NCBI RefSeq assembly: GCF_007830455.1
Contig: NZ_VLLB01000001.1
Coordinates: 496,001-560,000 of the forward strand
Direction: 5' to 3'
DNA from: Pseudoduganella lurida
GTDB lineage: Bacteria > Pseudomonadota > Gammaproteobacteria > Burkholderiales > Burkholderiaceae_D
DNA: 64,000 nt
Below, piece by piece: positions 53,970-62,651 of the stretch (position 1 is the first letter of the stretch; each line of letters begins with the position of its first letter). Both the position numbers and the translations under genes were made by a program. The notes below the pieces were generated by a model, which was not told the origin of the DNA, ran no database searches, and saw nothing but the letters and a program-made list of their open reading frames with translations.

Positions 53970-54875
53970 TTAACCCTTGACGGCGCCGCTGGCGATGCCG
54001 CGCACGAACCAGCGGCCGGAGAAGAAATACAGGGCGAGCGGCACCAGCGACGTGAGGATGGTCGCCGCCATGTTCACGTTGTAGAGCCGCTCGCCCGTGG
54101 TGGTATTGATGATGTTGTTCAGCTGGACCGTCATCGGCAGGTTGTCGGAACCGGCAAACACGAGTCCCAGCAAAAAATCGTTCCAGATGTTCGTCACCTG
54201 CATGATCACGGCGACGACGATGACGGGCACCGACATCGGCAGCATCAGTTCGAAGAAGATGCGCCAGAAACCGCCGCCATCGATGCGCGCCGCCTTGAAC
54301 AGCTCCTGCGGCAGCGAGGCGTAGTAGTTCCGGAACAGCAGCGTCATCATCGGCATGCCGAAGATCAGGTGCACCACGACGATGCCCGGCAGTGAGCTGT
54401 ACAGCTCCACGGCGGCCAGCGCCCGCACCAGCGGATACAGCATCACCTGGCCGGGAATGAAGGCGCCGGCCATCAGCACCGCGAACAGCAGGTTCGCGCC
54501 GCGCGGCCGCCAGAACGACAGCGCATAACCGTTGATGGCACCCAGCCCGATCGACAGCACCACGCTGGGCACCGTGATCCGGACGGAATTCCAGAAGCCG
54601 CCACGGATGCCTTCGCACTCCAGGCCCGTGCACGCGGCCTGCCACGCAGCGTGCCACGGCGCCAGCGTGGGAGACGACGGCAGCGCGAAGATGTTCCCCA
54701 GCCGGATCTCGGCCATCGGTTTCACGGACGTCACCAGCATCACGTACAGGGGCACCAGGAAGAATAGCGCCGCCGTCAGCAGGAAGGCGTAGATGCCCAG
54801 CCGCGCCGGCGTCAGCGTGGCTCTCCGTCGCCGCACCGACGCGGGCGCGATGGCGATGCGATCGTCCCGCCTCAT
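53970..54875 (-). CDS. Carbohydrate ABC importer permease, MalG type
   Basis: Inner-membrane permease of 301 residues with six predicted helices. The first is LGIYAFLLTAALFFLVPLYV. The EAA loop that contacts the ATPase is YYASLPQELFKAARIDGGGF, followed by FFELMLPMSVPVI. ATG 54875 overlaps the stop of the preceding permease gene by 4 bases (ATGA). The open frame extends far upstream in the wrong frame of that gene and was not used. Confidence 0.93.
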   Translation of the reverse strand: MRRDDRIAIAPASVRRRRATLTPARLGIYAFLLTAALFFLVPLYVMLVTSVKPMAEIRLGNIFALPSSPTLAPWHAAWQAACTGLECEGIRGGFWNSVRITVPSVVLSIGLGAINGYALSFWRPRGANLLFAVLMAGAFIPGQVMLYPLVRALAAVELYSSLPGIVVVHLIFGMPMMTLLFRNYYASLPQELFKAARIDGGGFWRIFFELMLPMSVPVIVVAVIMQVTNIWNDFLLGLVFAGSDNLPMTVQLNNIINTTTGERLYNVNMAATILTSLVPLALYFFSGRWFVRGIASGAVKG

Positions 54876-55762
54876 GCATGCCCCCTGCGTACGGCCCGGC
54901 TGCGTGCGTAGTACAGCGGCGCGACGATCGCCAGCACCGTCAGCAGCAGCACGATCGAGGCGGCCGAGGCCAGCCCCACGTTGGCGCGGCCGAACAGGTA
55001 GTCCATGATGAACTTGGCCGGCACCTCGCTGGCCGTGCCGGGTCCGCCCTGCGTCATCGCCACCACCGCGTCGAACAGCTTGGCCACCATCACGAACAAG
55101 AGGATGAAGGCGGTGGACAGCGAAGGCCACAGCATCGGCAGCACGATCGACACGTAGACCCGCCACGTCGGAATGCCGTCGATGCGCGCCGCCTTCCACA
55201 GCTCCCCGTCGATGCCGCGCAGGCCGGACAGCAGCAGCGCCATCACCAGGCCGCTGGCCTGCCAGACGGTGGCGATGACGATCGTGTACAGCACCATGTC
55301 CTGCCGCACGATCCAGTCGAACGTGAAGTCGGTGAAACCGAGCCGCCGCACGACCGACTGCAGGCCCAGCTCGGGATTGAGGATCCACTGCCACACCAGC
55401 CCCGTGGCCACGAAGGACATCGCATACGGATAGAGGAACACGGTGCGCAGCACGCCCTCCCCGCTCACGTTCTGGTCGATGAACACGGCCAGCAGGGAGC
55501 CCAGTACGAGACAGGCGACGATGAACAGTGCGCCGTAGAGAGCCAGGTTCTCCAGCGACAGCAGCCAGCGCGCATTGCGGAACAGCCGCGCGTACTGGCC
55601 GAAGCCCACGAAGTCGCCGGTCGGGAAGATGCGCGCCGACGAGAACGACACGCGCGCCGTCCACAGGATCGTCAGCACGTAGGCGCCCAGCACCGTCAGC
55701 GCCATCGGCACCAGCGCAAGGTACGCAGACCACGAGACGGCACGCCGGCGCGGGGCTACCAC
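54872..55762 (-). CDS. Carbohydrate ABC importer permease, MalF type
   Basis: Inner-membrane permease, 296 residues if it starts at GTG 55762, which overlaps the stop of the binding-protein gene by 7 bases. Helices begin at WSAYLALVPMALTVLGAYVL. The EAA loop is LRGIDGELWKAARIDGIPTW followed by YVSIVLPMLWPSL. The open frame extends to 55942 within the binding-protein gene; that part is not permease-like. The substrate is inferred only as a sugar. Confidence 0.9.
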   Translation of the reverse strand: MVAPRRRAVSWSAYLALVPMALTVLGAYVLTILWTARVSFSSARIFPTGDFVGFGQYARLFRNARWLLSLENLALYGALFIVACLVLGSLLAVFIDQNVSGEGVLRTVFLYPYAMSFVATGLVWQWILNPELGLQSVVRRLGFTDFTFDWIVRQDMVLYTIVIATVWQASGLVMALLLSGLRGIDGELWKAARIDGIPTWRVYVSIVLPMLWPSLSTAFILLFVMVAKLFDAVVAMTQGGPGTASEVPAKFIMDYLFGRANVGLASAASIVLLLTVLAIVAPLYYARSRAVRRGHA

Positions 55763-57054
55763 GCGTAGTCCTTCATCGCCTGGGCAAACGCCTGCTGTGC
55801 GAATTCGGGCGTCTCGTTGCGGTTCCAGTAGTTGGTTAGCACATCCTGCAGCGCGCCGTTCAGGTCCGGGTCGAGCAGCATTTCGGCATTGGCCAGCTGG
55901 CGCGTGCGGTCCTGCATGATGGCGATGCCGGTGCGGGCACACAGGTCCAACCGGGACATGTCGACGTCCGGCCGGATCGGGATCGAGCCCTTGCGTACGC
56001 TGAACTCCACCTGCGGGCCGGGCGCCGTCATCACCGTGGCCAGCAGCTGCTGCGCCTTCACCACCTGCGGCCTGGACGTTTTCGGGAACACGAAGGCATC
56101 GCCCGCCACGATGTACGGCGCCTTGGCGCCGAAGCCGGGGAAGCAGCCGAACTCGCGGCCCGCCACCTGGCCGGCGCTGGTGAATTCCCCCTTGGCCCAG
56201 TCACCCATGATCTGCACGCCGGCCCGGCCCGAGACCACCAGCGCCGTCGCGTCGTTCCAGTTGCGGCCCGGCGCGCCGGCATCCGTGTAGGCCCGCAGGC
56301 TGCGGAATTTCACGAGCACGTCGCGGAAGGCGGCCGACTGCACGGCGCGCGCGTCGCGGTCGCGGTAGATGCGCAGGTACAGGTCGGCGCCACCGGCCAG
56401 TGCGAACACGGCGTCGAACAGGATCTTCTCCTGCCAGACCTGGCCGCCGAACGCCAGCGGGATCAGGCCGGCCTTCTTCAGGCGGTCCAGCTGGGCGATG
56501 AATTCCTCCCACGTCTTCGGCTCGCCGGTAATGCCTGCTTTCGCGAACGCCGCCTTCGAGTAGAAGAACCACGCCGGCATGTGGATGTCCACCGGCGCGG
56601 CGTAGTAATGGCCGTCGATGCGGATGGCATCGATGATCGTCTGCGGCAGGATGGCATCCCAGTTGCCTTTTGCCGCCACCTCGTCGAGATTGTTCAGCAG
56701 CCCCTGGTCGACGATGTCGCGGAACTGCTTCGACGTGTTGAACTGGGCGGCGACGGGCGCATTGCCGCCGACGATGCGGTTGATGGTGGAGGCGCGCGAC
56801 TGGTCGGCGCCGGCCACGGCCTGGTCGATCCACTGGCCGCCGGCGCGCGTGTAGGCGTCGGCGAACTGACGGATCGCGGCCGACTCGCCGCCCGAGGTCC
56901 ACCAGTGCGATACGGTGGCCTTCAGCGGCGCGGCACCGCCCTTCGCGTCAGGGGTCGCTGGGGCAGCGGTCGGCGCGGCGCCGCCCGGCAACGCCAGCGC
57001 GAGCGCCACGGCCGCCGCCGCCGCGATGGCGGCAGCAATCGTCGCCTGGTTCAT
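55756..57054 (-). CDS. Carbohydrate ABC importer binding protein
   Basis: Periplasmic solute-binding protein of the MalE/UgpB class, 432 residues. An alanine-rich signal peptide (AAAIAAAAAVALALALPGGAA) has no lipobox cysteine, so it should be soluble. Blocks such as VSHWWTSGGESAAIRQFADA, AQFNTSKQFRDIVDQGLLNN, VDIHMPAWFFYSKAAFAKAG and MGDWAKGEF fit sugar binders. GGAG lies before the ATG. First gene of the importer operon, with a large palindrome upstream. Confidence 0.92.
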   Translation of the reverse strand: MNQATIAAAIAAAAAVALALALPGGAAPTAAPATPDAKGGAAPLKATVSHWWTSGGESAAIRQFADAYTRAGGQWIDQAVAGADQSRASTINRIVGGNAPVAAQFNTSKQFRDIVDQGLLNNLDEVAAKGNWDAILPQTIIDAIRIDGHYYAAPVDIHMPAWFFYSKAAFAKAGITGEPKTWEEFIAQLDRLKKAGLIPLAFGGQVWQEKILFDAVFALAGGADLYLRIYRDRDARAVQSAAFRDVLVKFRSLRAYTDAGAPGRNWNDATALVVSGRAGVQIMGDWAKGEFTSAGQVAGREFGCFPGFGAKAPYIVAGDAFVFPKTSRPQVVKAQQLLATVMTAPGPQVEFSVRKGSIPIRPDVDMSRLDLCARTGIAIMQDRTRQLANAEMLLDPDLNGALQDVLTNYWNRNETPEFAQQAFAQAMKDYAW

Positions 57055-57112
57055 AGTGTCTCCGTGGCGCCTGGGGCACCTTATTGGTGTATTTATTCGG
57101 GTTTGACTGGCA

Positions 57113-57185
57113 ATTCCGTTCCGATGATAAAGGAATTCGGCACCCTGCCGGGAACGGAATCATCGGATTGGAATCGATTCCAATC
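57113..57185 (-). promoter_or_regulatory. Operator region of the sugar importer, with a perfect 20-base palindrome
   Basis: GATTGGAATCGATTCCAATC at 57166-57185 is a perfect palindrome with a central CG, the pattern of LacI/GalR-family operators. Next to it, ATTCCGTTCC (57113-57122) pairs with GGAACGGAAT (57151-57160), and TCCGATGAT (57120-57128) pairs with ATCATCGGA (57159-57167). TTGCCA on the minus strand near 57108-57113 may be the -35. No LacI regulator gene is in the window, so the repressor must be encoded elsewhere. Confidence 0.6.
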
Positions 57186-57231
57186 ATGCCACGGAGTCTA
57201 GCAGCGGGGCAAAAGCCCCGTCAATCGATAT

Positions 57232-58029
57232 TTATGTTGCAACGTCAGCGGCGGGATCGGCCACATGCGCGGCAAAGCCATGGGCACCCGGCGCGATGGC
57301 ATCGCGCAGCGTCAGTGCGGGGATGTCATAGTCGCCGCCGTTCTGGCGCCGGAACGGAATCGGCGTGGCCGTGAACAGCGTGTCCAGTCGCTGATCCAGT
57401 GCCGCCCGTTCTGCAGCAAAGCGCGCTTCATCCATCCTGCCGGCCCGGTACAGGAGGAACGGCGGCAGCACGTCGAAGCCGGGATAGTGCAGCATGCCGT
57501 GCTGGATCGGGAACAGCACGTCGTCGATCGGGCCGTTGATGCCCCGCGCGCTGTAGTGCGACTCCCAGCCGCCAGTGGTCACTATCAGCATCGCCCGCTT
57601 GCCGGCCAGGTTGCCCTCGCCGTAGCGGTCGCCCCAGCGCTGGTCCGAATGCTCGCCCACGCCGTACGCGAAGCCATAGGCATACACGCGCTCGAACCAG
57701 CCTTTCATGATGGCGGGCATGGAGAACCACCACAGCGGGAACTGGAAGATCACCGCATCGGCGCGGCGCAACTTATCCTGCTCGGCCGCGATATCGGCGC
57801 TTTGCCAGCCGTTCTCGTAGGCCAGCTTCGAGGCCTGGGCCGGGTCGAAGCGGCCCGCGGCAGGCCCCGTGCTGTCGGCCGCGTCGAGGCGGGCCTTCCA
57901 GTCCATCGCATACAGGTCGGACACGTCGACGGCATGGCCGGCCCGGCGCAGGTGGTCGATGGCGTGGTCCTTCAGCGCGCCGTTCAGCGAGCGGGGTTCG
58001 GGGTGGGCAAACACATACAGTACCTGCAT
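57232..58029 (-). CDS. NAD(P)H-dependent flavin oxidoreductase, flavodoxin-like fold
   Basis: A 265-residue quinone or nitro-reductase type protein of the NQO1/MdaB/KefF fold. It begins MQVLYVFAHPEPRSLNGALK (phosphate-loop region) and has FQFPLWWFSMPAIMKGWFERVYAYGFAYG, the hallmark of the family, and LIVTTGGWESHYSARGINGP. It is divergent from a LysR gene 83 bases away, which probably controls it. The real substrate is unknown. Confidence 0.9.
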   Translation of the reverse strand: MQVLYVFAHPEPRSLNGALKDHAIDHLRRAGHAVDVSDLYAMDWKARLDAADSTGPAAGRFDPAQASKLAYENGWQSADIAAEQDKLRRADAVIFQFPLWWFSMPAIMKGWFERVYAYGFAYGVGEHSDQRWGDRYGEGNLAGKRAMLIVTTGGWESHYSARGINGPIDDVLFPIQHGMLHYPGFDVLPPFLLYRAGRMDEARFAAERAALDQRLDTLFTATPIPFRRQNGGDYDIPALTLRDAIAPGAHGFAAHVADPAADVAT

Positions 58030-58077
58030 GACGGACTCCCTTGATGGAAAAGGCCAGTGTGCAGCGGCACGCGGTAT

Positions 58078-58098
58078 AGTGGAAATGAATAACCTCCA
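58078..58098. promoter_or_regulatory. Possible LysR binding site in the divergent region
   Basis: TGGA and TCCA arms form an imperfect dyad (TGGAAATGAATAACCTCCA) in the 83-base gap between the oxidoreductase and LysR genes, the usual place for a LysR-type site. A TATAGT that could be a -10 adjoins it. Confidence 0.4.
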
Positions 58099-58112
58099 TA
58101 CCTGCCATCGAC

Positions 58113-59069
58113 ATGCCCGATACCAAGAATGCGCCGCTCCAGCTTGACCTGCATCGGCCCGCCCTGCACCGGGTCGATCTGCAGCGGCTGGATCTCAACC
58201 TCCTGCTGACGCTGGACGTGCTGCTGGCCGAGCAGAACGTCACGCGGGCCGCGGCGCGCCTGCACCTGACCCAGCCGACCATCAGCGCCCAGCTGGCCCG
58301 GCTGCGCGACACCTTCGGCGATCCGCTGCTGCTGCCCGGTCCGCGCGGCATGCGGCCCACGGCGCGCGCCGAGGCGCTGCGCGAACCGTTGCGGCGCGCG
58401 CTGGAAGGCCTGCAGCTGGCCGTGGCGCCCGCGGGGCCGTTCGATCCGGCCACCGCCAACCACACCTGGCGCGTGGCGGCCTCGGACTACGGCGAGGCGG
58501 CCGTGGTGCTGCCCGCGCTGGCCGGCCTGCGCGACGCGGCACCGCAGACCCGGCTGGCCGTCGTGGAAATGCATCCGGCGCGCCTCACCGGCCAGGCGGA
58601 ACGGGGCGACATCGACCTGGCCTTCCACACGGTCGCCGGCTCGCCGCACGGACTGCGGCGGCGCACGCTGTTTGCCGAACGCTATGTGCTGGTGGCGCGG
58701 CCAGGCCATCCGCGGCTGAAACGGCGGCCGACCCTGGCGCAGTTCTGCGCGCTGGAATTCGTGGTGGTGTCGCACGACGGTGCGGGATTCGAGGGCGTCA
58801 CGGATGCCGTGCTGGCCATGCTGGGCCAGCGGCGGCGCGTGGCGCTGTCGGTACCGCACTTCCTGTTTGCCGCGGCGGCCGTGGCCAGTACGGACCTGGT
58901 GGCGATGCTGCCGGAACGGCTGGCGCGGCAGGCGCAGGGAGTCAAGGTGCTGGCAGCGCCCGTGGAGGTGCCGGGCTATGAAATGGCGATGCTGTGGCAT
59001 GAACGCCTGCATCGCGATCCGGCCCACCGCTGGCTGCGCGAAACGTTCGCGGCAGCGGTAGCCGGCTGA
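58113..59069 (+). CDS. LysR-family transcriptional regulator
   Basis: A 318-residue regulator. The winged HTH is LDLNLLLTLDVLLAEQNVTR followed by AAARLHLTQPTISAQLARLR, typical of LysR/NodD-like members, and the C-terminal part is a periplasmic-binding-like effector domain. The first 25 residues before the HTH are longer than usual, so a start farther downstream is possible. It diverges from the flavin oxidoreductase gene, its probable target. The end is 4 bases from the convergent phaR stop. Confidence 0.92.
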   Translation: MPDTKNAPLQLDLHRPALHRVDLQRLDLNLLLTLDVLLAEQNVTRAAARLHLTQPTISAQLARLRDTFGDPLLLPGPRGMRPTARAEALREPLRRALEGLQLAVAPAGPFDPATANHTWRVAASDYGEAAVVLPALAGLRDAAPQTRLAVVEMHPARLTGQAERGDIDLAFHTVAGSPHGLRRRTLFAERYVLVARPGHPRLKRRPTLAQFCALEFVVVSHDGAGFEGVTDAVLAMLGQRRRVALSVPHFLFAAAAVASTDLVAMLPERLARQAQGVKVLAAPVEVPGYEMAMLWHERLHRDPAHRWLRETFAAAVAG

Positions 59070-59073
59070 TGCT

Positions 59074-59634
59074 TTATTTTTTTTCCGGCGTGGTCGGCGG
59101 CACGGCGAACGGGAAGGCGCCGAACAGGTTCTTGCTCTGGTTCTGCATCTGTTCCTGCATCTGCACGAACAGGCTCTTGCTCTGGTCGATGTAGTTGTTC
59201 ATCATGCCCTGCATGATCGGCGCCTGCACGTTCATGAACTGCGTCCACATCTCCGGGCTGAAGGTGGCGCTGTCGTAGTTCGTGGTGCCCTGCGTCAGGC
59301 GGCGCTGGATGTCGGTGAACGCCTGCACGTTCTTTTCCAGGTAGGAGCCCATCATGCCCTGCATCGCGTGGCCGTAGTAGCGGATGATCTGTGCCAGCAC
59401 GTCCGTCGAGAACATCGGCACGCCGCTCGCTTCTTCCTCCAGGATGATCTGCAGCAGGATGCTGCGCGTCAGGTCTTCGTTCGACTTCGCATCGACGACG
59501 GTGAACGGTTCGCTGCCCAGCACCAGCTGCTTCACGTCCGTCAGCGTGATGTAGGAACTGGTCTGCGTGTCGTACAGACGGCGGTTGGGATACTTCTTGA
59601 TCAGGCGTTCAGTACTTTTTTTTGCACTACTCAT
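59074..59634 (-). CDS. phaR: PHA synthesis repressor PhaR
   Basis: DNA- and PHA-granule-binding repressor of phasin genes, 186 residues from ATG 59634 (MSSAKKSTERL). The N-terminal domain IKKYPNRRLYDTQTSSYITL with DVKQLVL is diagnostic. The middle contains the granule-regulator domain (LLQIILEEEASGVPMFSTD). A glutamine- and methionine-rich C-terminal tail follows. It lies downstream of phaC, separated by a terminator hairpin. Confidence 0.94.
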   Translation of the reverse strand: MSSAKKSTERLIKKYPNRRLYDTQTSSYITLTDVKQLVLGSEPFTVVDAKSNEDLTRSILLQIILEEEASGVPMFSTDVLAQIIRYYGHAMQGMMGSYLEKNVQAFTDIQRRLTQGTTNYDSATFSPEMWTQFMNVQAPIMQGMMNNYIDQSKSLFVQMQEQMQNQSKNLFGAFPFAVPPTTPEKK

Positions 59635-59699
59635 CACAAGTCCGATTGGGTCCGTGTTGTGTCGATCTGTTGCGCCGCAGCGCATCCGGGGCGACGTCG

Positions 59700-59727
59700 A
59701 AAAAAAAGCGAACGGAGAGTTCGCTTT
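59700..59727 (-). terminator. Intrinsic terminator between phaC and phaR
   Basis: On the minus strand a 9-base stem (AAAGCGAAC/GTTCGCTTT) with a 5-base loop is followed by eight T. It lies after phaC but downstream of two TATAAT boxes (59747-59752 and 59782-59787, minus strand), so it also lies in the possible leader of phaR. Confidence 0.85.
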
Positions 59728-59746
59728 CACTAGCCCTGCACATCCT

Positions 59747-59787
59747 ATTATAGAGTGAATAATGTAAGAAATGTGTCTGCCATTATA
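59747..59787 (-). promoter_or_regulatory. Two candidate -10 boxes for phaR
   Basis: Perfect TATAAT words on the minus strand at 59747-59752 and 59782-59787, in an AT-rich stretch. No -35 at the correct distance is convincing. Transcripts from either box would meet the terminator within about 15 to 50 bases. Confidence 0.4.
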
Positions 59788-59873
59788 AGATTTCGCCGGA
59801 CGGCGGCCGATATTGCAACGCAACCGAACTCGCCCTGCGACACAGTTCGGCCGCCGCCGCCGGGTTTCCCGCC

Positions 59874-61604
59874 CTACTCAGCCTTTTCCTTGACGTAACG
59901 GCCCGGCGCCGCTTCCACGGGCTTGTAGCGGGCACTGCCCAGCTTGGCGCGGGCCTTGACGTCCTTGCCGCCATGCTCGGCCAGGAACGCCGCCCACTGG
60001 GGCCACCAGCTGCCCGGCTGCTCGGTGGCGCCGGCGGACCAGGCGTCCGCATCGGCTGGCGCGGCGCCGTCGTCGCTCGTCCCGTCGTTTATCCAGTAGC
60101 TGCGCTTGTTCTTGGCCGGCGAATTGATCACGCCGGCGATGTGCCCGGAAGCGCCCAGCACGAAACGGTTGGCCTCGGGCTTGCCGGGGTTCAGGATGCT
60201 CATCGAACCGTAGGCGGACACCCAGGGCACGATGTGATCCTCGCGCGAGCCGTAGATGAACGCGGGGGCGTCGATCTTCGACAGGTCGACCTGCTCGCCG
60301 GCCACCGTCAGCCGGCCCGGATGCTTCAGGCTGTTTTCCAGGTAGGTATTGCGCAGGTACCAGCAGAACATCGGGCCCGGCAGGTTCGTCGAATCGGAAT
60401 TCCAGTACAGCAGGTCGAACGCGGCGGGGTCGTTGCCCTTCAGGTAGTTCGACTGCACGTAGTTCCATACCAGGTCGTTCGGGCGCAGGCTGGAGAAGGT
60501 GCTGGCCAGGTCGCGGCCGGACATCATGCCGCCCTTCGCCAGCGTCTGCTCGCGCAGCGCCACCTGCTGCTCGTCGACGAACACGCTCAGCACGCCCGTG
60601 TCGGCGAAGTCGAGGAAGGTCGTCAGCAGCGTCAGGCTGGCGGCCGGCTGCTCGCCGCGCGCCGCCAGCACCGCCAGCGCCGTGGACAGCAGCGTGCCGC
60701 CCACGCAGAAGCCCAGCAGGTTCAGCTTCGGTTCCTTGCCGATCTCCTGCACCACGCGGATGGCCTGGATCACGCCCTGCTCCGTGTAGTCGTCCCAGGA
60801 GGTATTGGCCAGCGACGCATCCGGATTGCGCCACGAGACGAGGAACACCGTGTTGCCCTGCTCGACCGCGTAGCGCACCAGCGAATTCTCCGGCTGCAGG
60901 TCGAGGATGTAGTACTTGTTGATGCACGGCGGGACCATCAGCAGCGGGCGCTGCTTCACGTTCGGCGTGGCCGGCGCGTACTGGATCAGCTGGAACAGCG
61001 GGTTCTCGAACACCACCTGGCCCGGCGTGGTGGCCAGGTTGCGGCCCACCTCGAACGCCTTTTCGTCGGACAGCGAGATATGACCCTTCTGCATGTCGGC
61101 CAGCATGTTCTTCAGCCCGCGCGTCAGGCTCTCCCCGTTGGTGTCGAGGATCATCTGCTGCGCTTCCGGATTGGTGGCCAGGAAGTTCGCCGGCGACATC
61201 GCGTCCACCAGCTGCTGCACGGCGAAGCGGATCTTCTGCTTCTGCTGGGCCGACGCTTCCACGGCATCGGCCATCGCCACCAGGAACTTGGCGTTCAGCA
61301 GGTAGGCGGCAGCATTGAAGGCGGTAACGGGATTGCCGGTCCAGGCGGCGGACGAGAAGCGCCGGTCCTTCAGCGCCGGCGCCTGGCCGGACAGCAGCCC
61401 CTGCCACAGCGCGCCCAGTTCGGCGAGGTATTCGTTCTTCAGCGTCTCCAGGACCTCGGGCCGCACCGTGGCGCCGGCATCGCGCAGCAGGTCCATGCCG
61501 GGGAAGCCGGCGGGCAGCGCATCGGTCTTCGGCAGCCAGGCCTGCCACTGCGTCGGGTCCATCCAGCTGGCGAAAGTTTGCGCGTCGGGCATGTTCATGT
61601 TCAT
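59874..61604 (-). CDS. phaC: Class I poly(3-hydroxyalkanoate) synthase
   Basis: Polymerises 3-hydroxyacyl-CoA (mostly 3-hydroxybutyryl-CoA) into storage granules, 576 residues from ATG 61604; other in-frame ATGs lie at 61598 and 61592. The catalytic cysteine is in GFCVGGTLL, the aspartate in GSREDHIVPW and the histidine in LGASGHIAGVINSP. The N-terminal domain has the usual PHA-synthase-N layout. phaA and phaB are not adjacent. Confidence 0.96.
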   Translation of the reverse strand: MNMNMPDAQTFASWMDPTQWQAWLPKTDALPAGFPGMDLLRDAGATVRPEVLETLKNEYLAELGALWQGLLSGQAPALKDRRFSSAAWTGNPVTAFNAAAYLLNAKFLVAMADAVEASAQQKQKIRFAVQQLVDAMSPANFLATNPEAQQMILDTNGESLTRGLKNMLADMQKGHISLSDEKAFEVGRNLATTPGQVVFENPLFQLIQYAPATPNVKQRPLLMVPPCINKYYILDLQPENSLVRYAVEQGNTVFLVSWRNPDASLANTSWDDYTEQGVIQAIRVVQEIGKEPKLNLLGFCVGGTLLSTALAVLAARGEQPAASLTLLTTFLDFADTGVLSVFVDEQQVALREQTLAKGGMMSGRDLASTFSSLRPNDLVWNYVQSNYLKGNDPAAFDLLYWNSDSTNLPGPMFCWYLRNTYLENSLKHPGRLTVAGEQVDLSKIDAPAFIYGSREDHIVPWVSAYGSMSILNPGKPEANRFVLGASGHIAGVINSPAKNKRSYWINDGTSDDGAAPADADAWSAGATEQPGSWWPQWAAFLAEHGGKDVKARAKLGSARYKPVEAAPGRYVKEKAE

Positions 61605-61655
61605 TCCATTTAGAATTGATCTGTAGACCGGTCCCACCATCCCACCAAACTGCCA

Positions 61656-61856
61656 ATGCTGATCGTCGCGCTTGCCTGGATTTATGTCGTGCTGCTGATG
61701 GCGCTGACCGAGCCGACGGTCGTTGCCGGCGTCATGACGTTCCTGCTGTACTGCGCGGCGCCGCTCGGGATCCTATTCTATGTGACGGGCGGCAAGCGGC
61801 GCAAACGGCAGCGCGAGCGGGCGCGCGCCGCCGCCGAACAGGGGCCGGAACCCTGA
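61656..61856 (+). CDS. Small membrane protein of unknown function
   Basis: 66 residues, MLIVALAWIYVVLLMALTEP followed by a second hydrophobic segment VVAGVMTFLLYCAAPLGILF, then a basic tail KRRKRQRERAR. Two membrane helices with a positive C terminus. Similar small proteins occur beside phaC or pgeF in this bacterial group, as far as I can recall. It is divergent from phaC. Confidence 0.6.
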   Translation: MLIVALAWIYVVLLMALTEPTVVAGVMTFLLYCAAPLGILFYVTGGKRRKRQRERARAAAEQGPEP

Positions 61857-61859
61857 GCG

Positions 61860-62651
61860 TCATTTCAGCCAGATCAGGCTGGCCTGCCGGCCCGTGACGC
61901 CGTCGCGGCGGTAAGAATAGAAGCGCCCGGAATTGGAGACGGTGCAGAAGTCGCCCCCCGCCACGCGATGCACGTCCATGCTGGCCAGGGTGATGCGGGC
62001 CAGCGCGTACAGGTTGGCGTGGTACTTGCCGGGACGGTTGGCCAGTTCGGTGAACGCGGCGCGCAGCAGGTCCGCCGCGCGGTCCGCCGGCGAAAGGAAC
62101 GCTTCCAGCACGTCCGGCCCCACCTCGAAGCGCGACGGGCCGATGGCCGGGCCCAGCCAGGCGGTCAGCTCGCCCGCGCCGGCATTGCGCAGCGCCGCCA
62201 CCGCTTCCTGCAGCACGCCATCGGCCAGGCCGCGCCAGCCGGCATGCACGGCGGCCACGGTGCGGCCTTGTGTATCGCACAACAGCACGGGCAGGCAATC
62301 CGCCGACAGGATCGCGCACACGACGCCGCGCGCCGTCGTGTAGCTGGCGTCCGCCACCGGCGGCGGCGCATCATGGTCCACCAGCGCCGCATCGAGCGCG
62401 CGGATGCCGTGCACCTGCGTCAGCCAGGCCGGTTCGGCGGGCAGCTCGGCGCGCAGGATGTCGCGGTTGCGTTCGACGCATTTCGGTGCGTCGCCCACGT
62501 GCGTGCCCAGGTTGAGCCCACCCTTGCCCTGGCCGTCGTCATACGGGGCCGGGCTCACGCCGCCGCGCCGCGTGGTGCACAGCACGCCGACACTGTCGGG
62601 CAGGTCCGGCCAGTCCGGCAGCAGCCACTGGGGCGCGTGGTGGGCGGTCAT
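61860..62651 (-). CDS. pgeF: Peptidoglycan editing factor PgeF (laccase-domain protein)
   Basis: Multicopper-oxidase-like cytoplasmic protein, 263 residues, that removes wrongly incorporated amino acids from muropeptide precursors in E. coli. It has TQVHGIRALDAALV, ILSADCLPVLLCD and AVHAGWRGLADGVL, the His/Cys motifs of the family, and FYSYRRDGVTGRQASLIWL at the end. ATG 62651 overlaps the rluD stop as ATGA, so the two are coupled. Confidence 0.93.
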   Translation of the reverse strand: MTAHHAPQWLLPDWPDLPDSVGVLCTTRRGGVSPAPYDDGQGKGGLNLGTHVGDAPKCVERNRDILRAELPAEPAWLTQVHGIRALDAALVDHDAPPPVADASYTTARGVVCAILSADCLPVLLCDTQGRTVAAVHAGWRGLADGVLQEAVAALRNAGAGELTAWLGPAIGPSRFEVGPDVLEAFLSPADRAADLLRAAFTELANRPGKYHANLYALARITLASMDVHRVAGGDFCTVSNSGRFYSYRRDGVTGRQASLIWLK

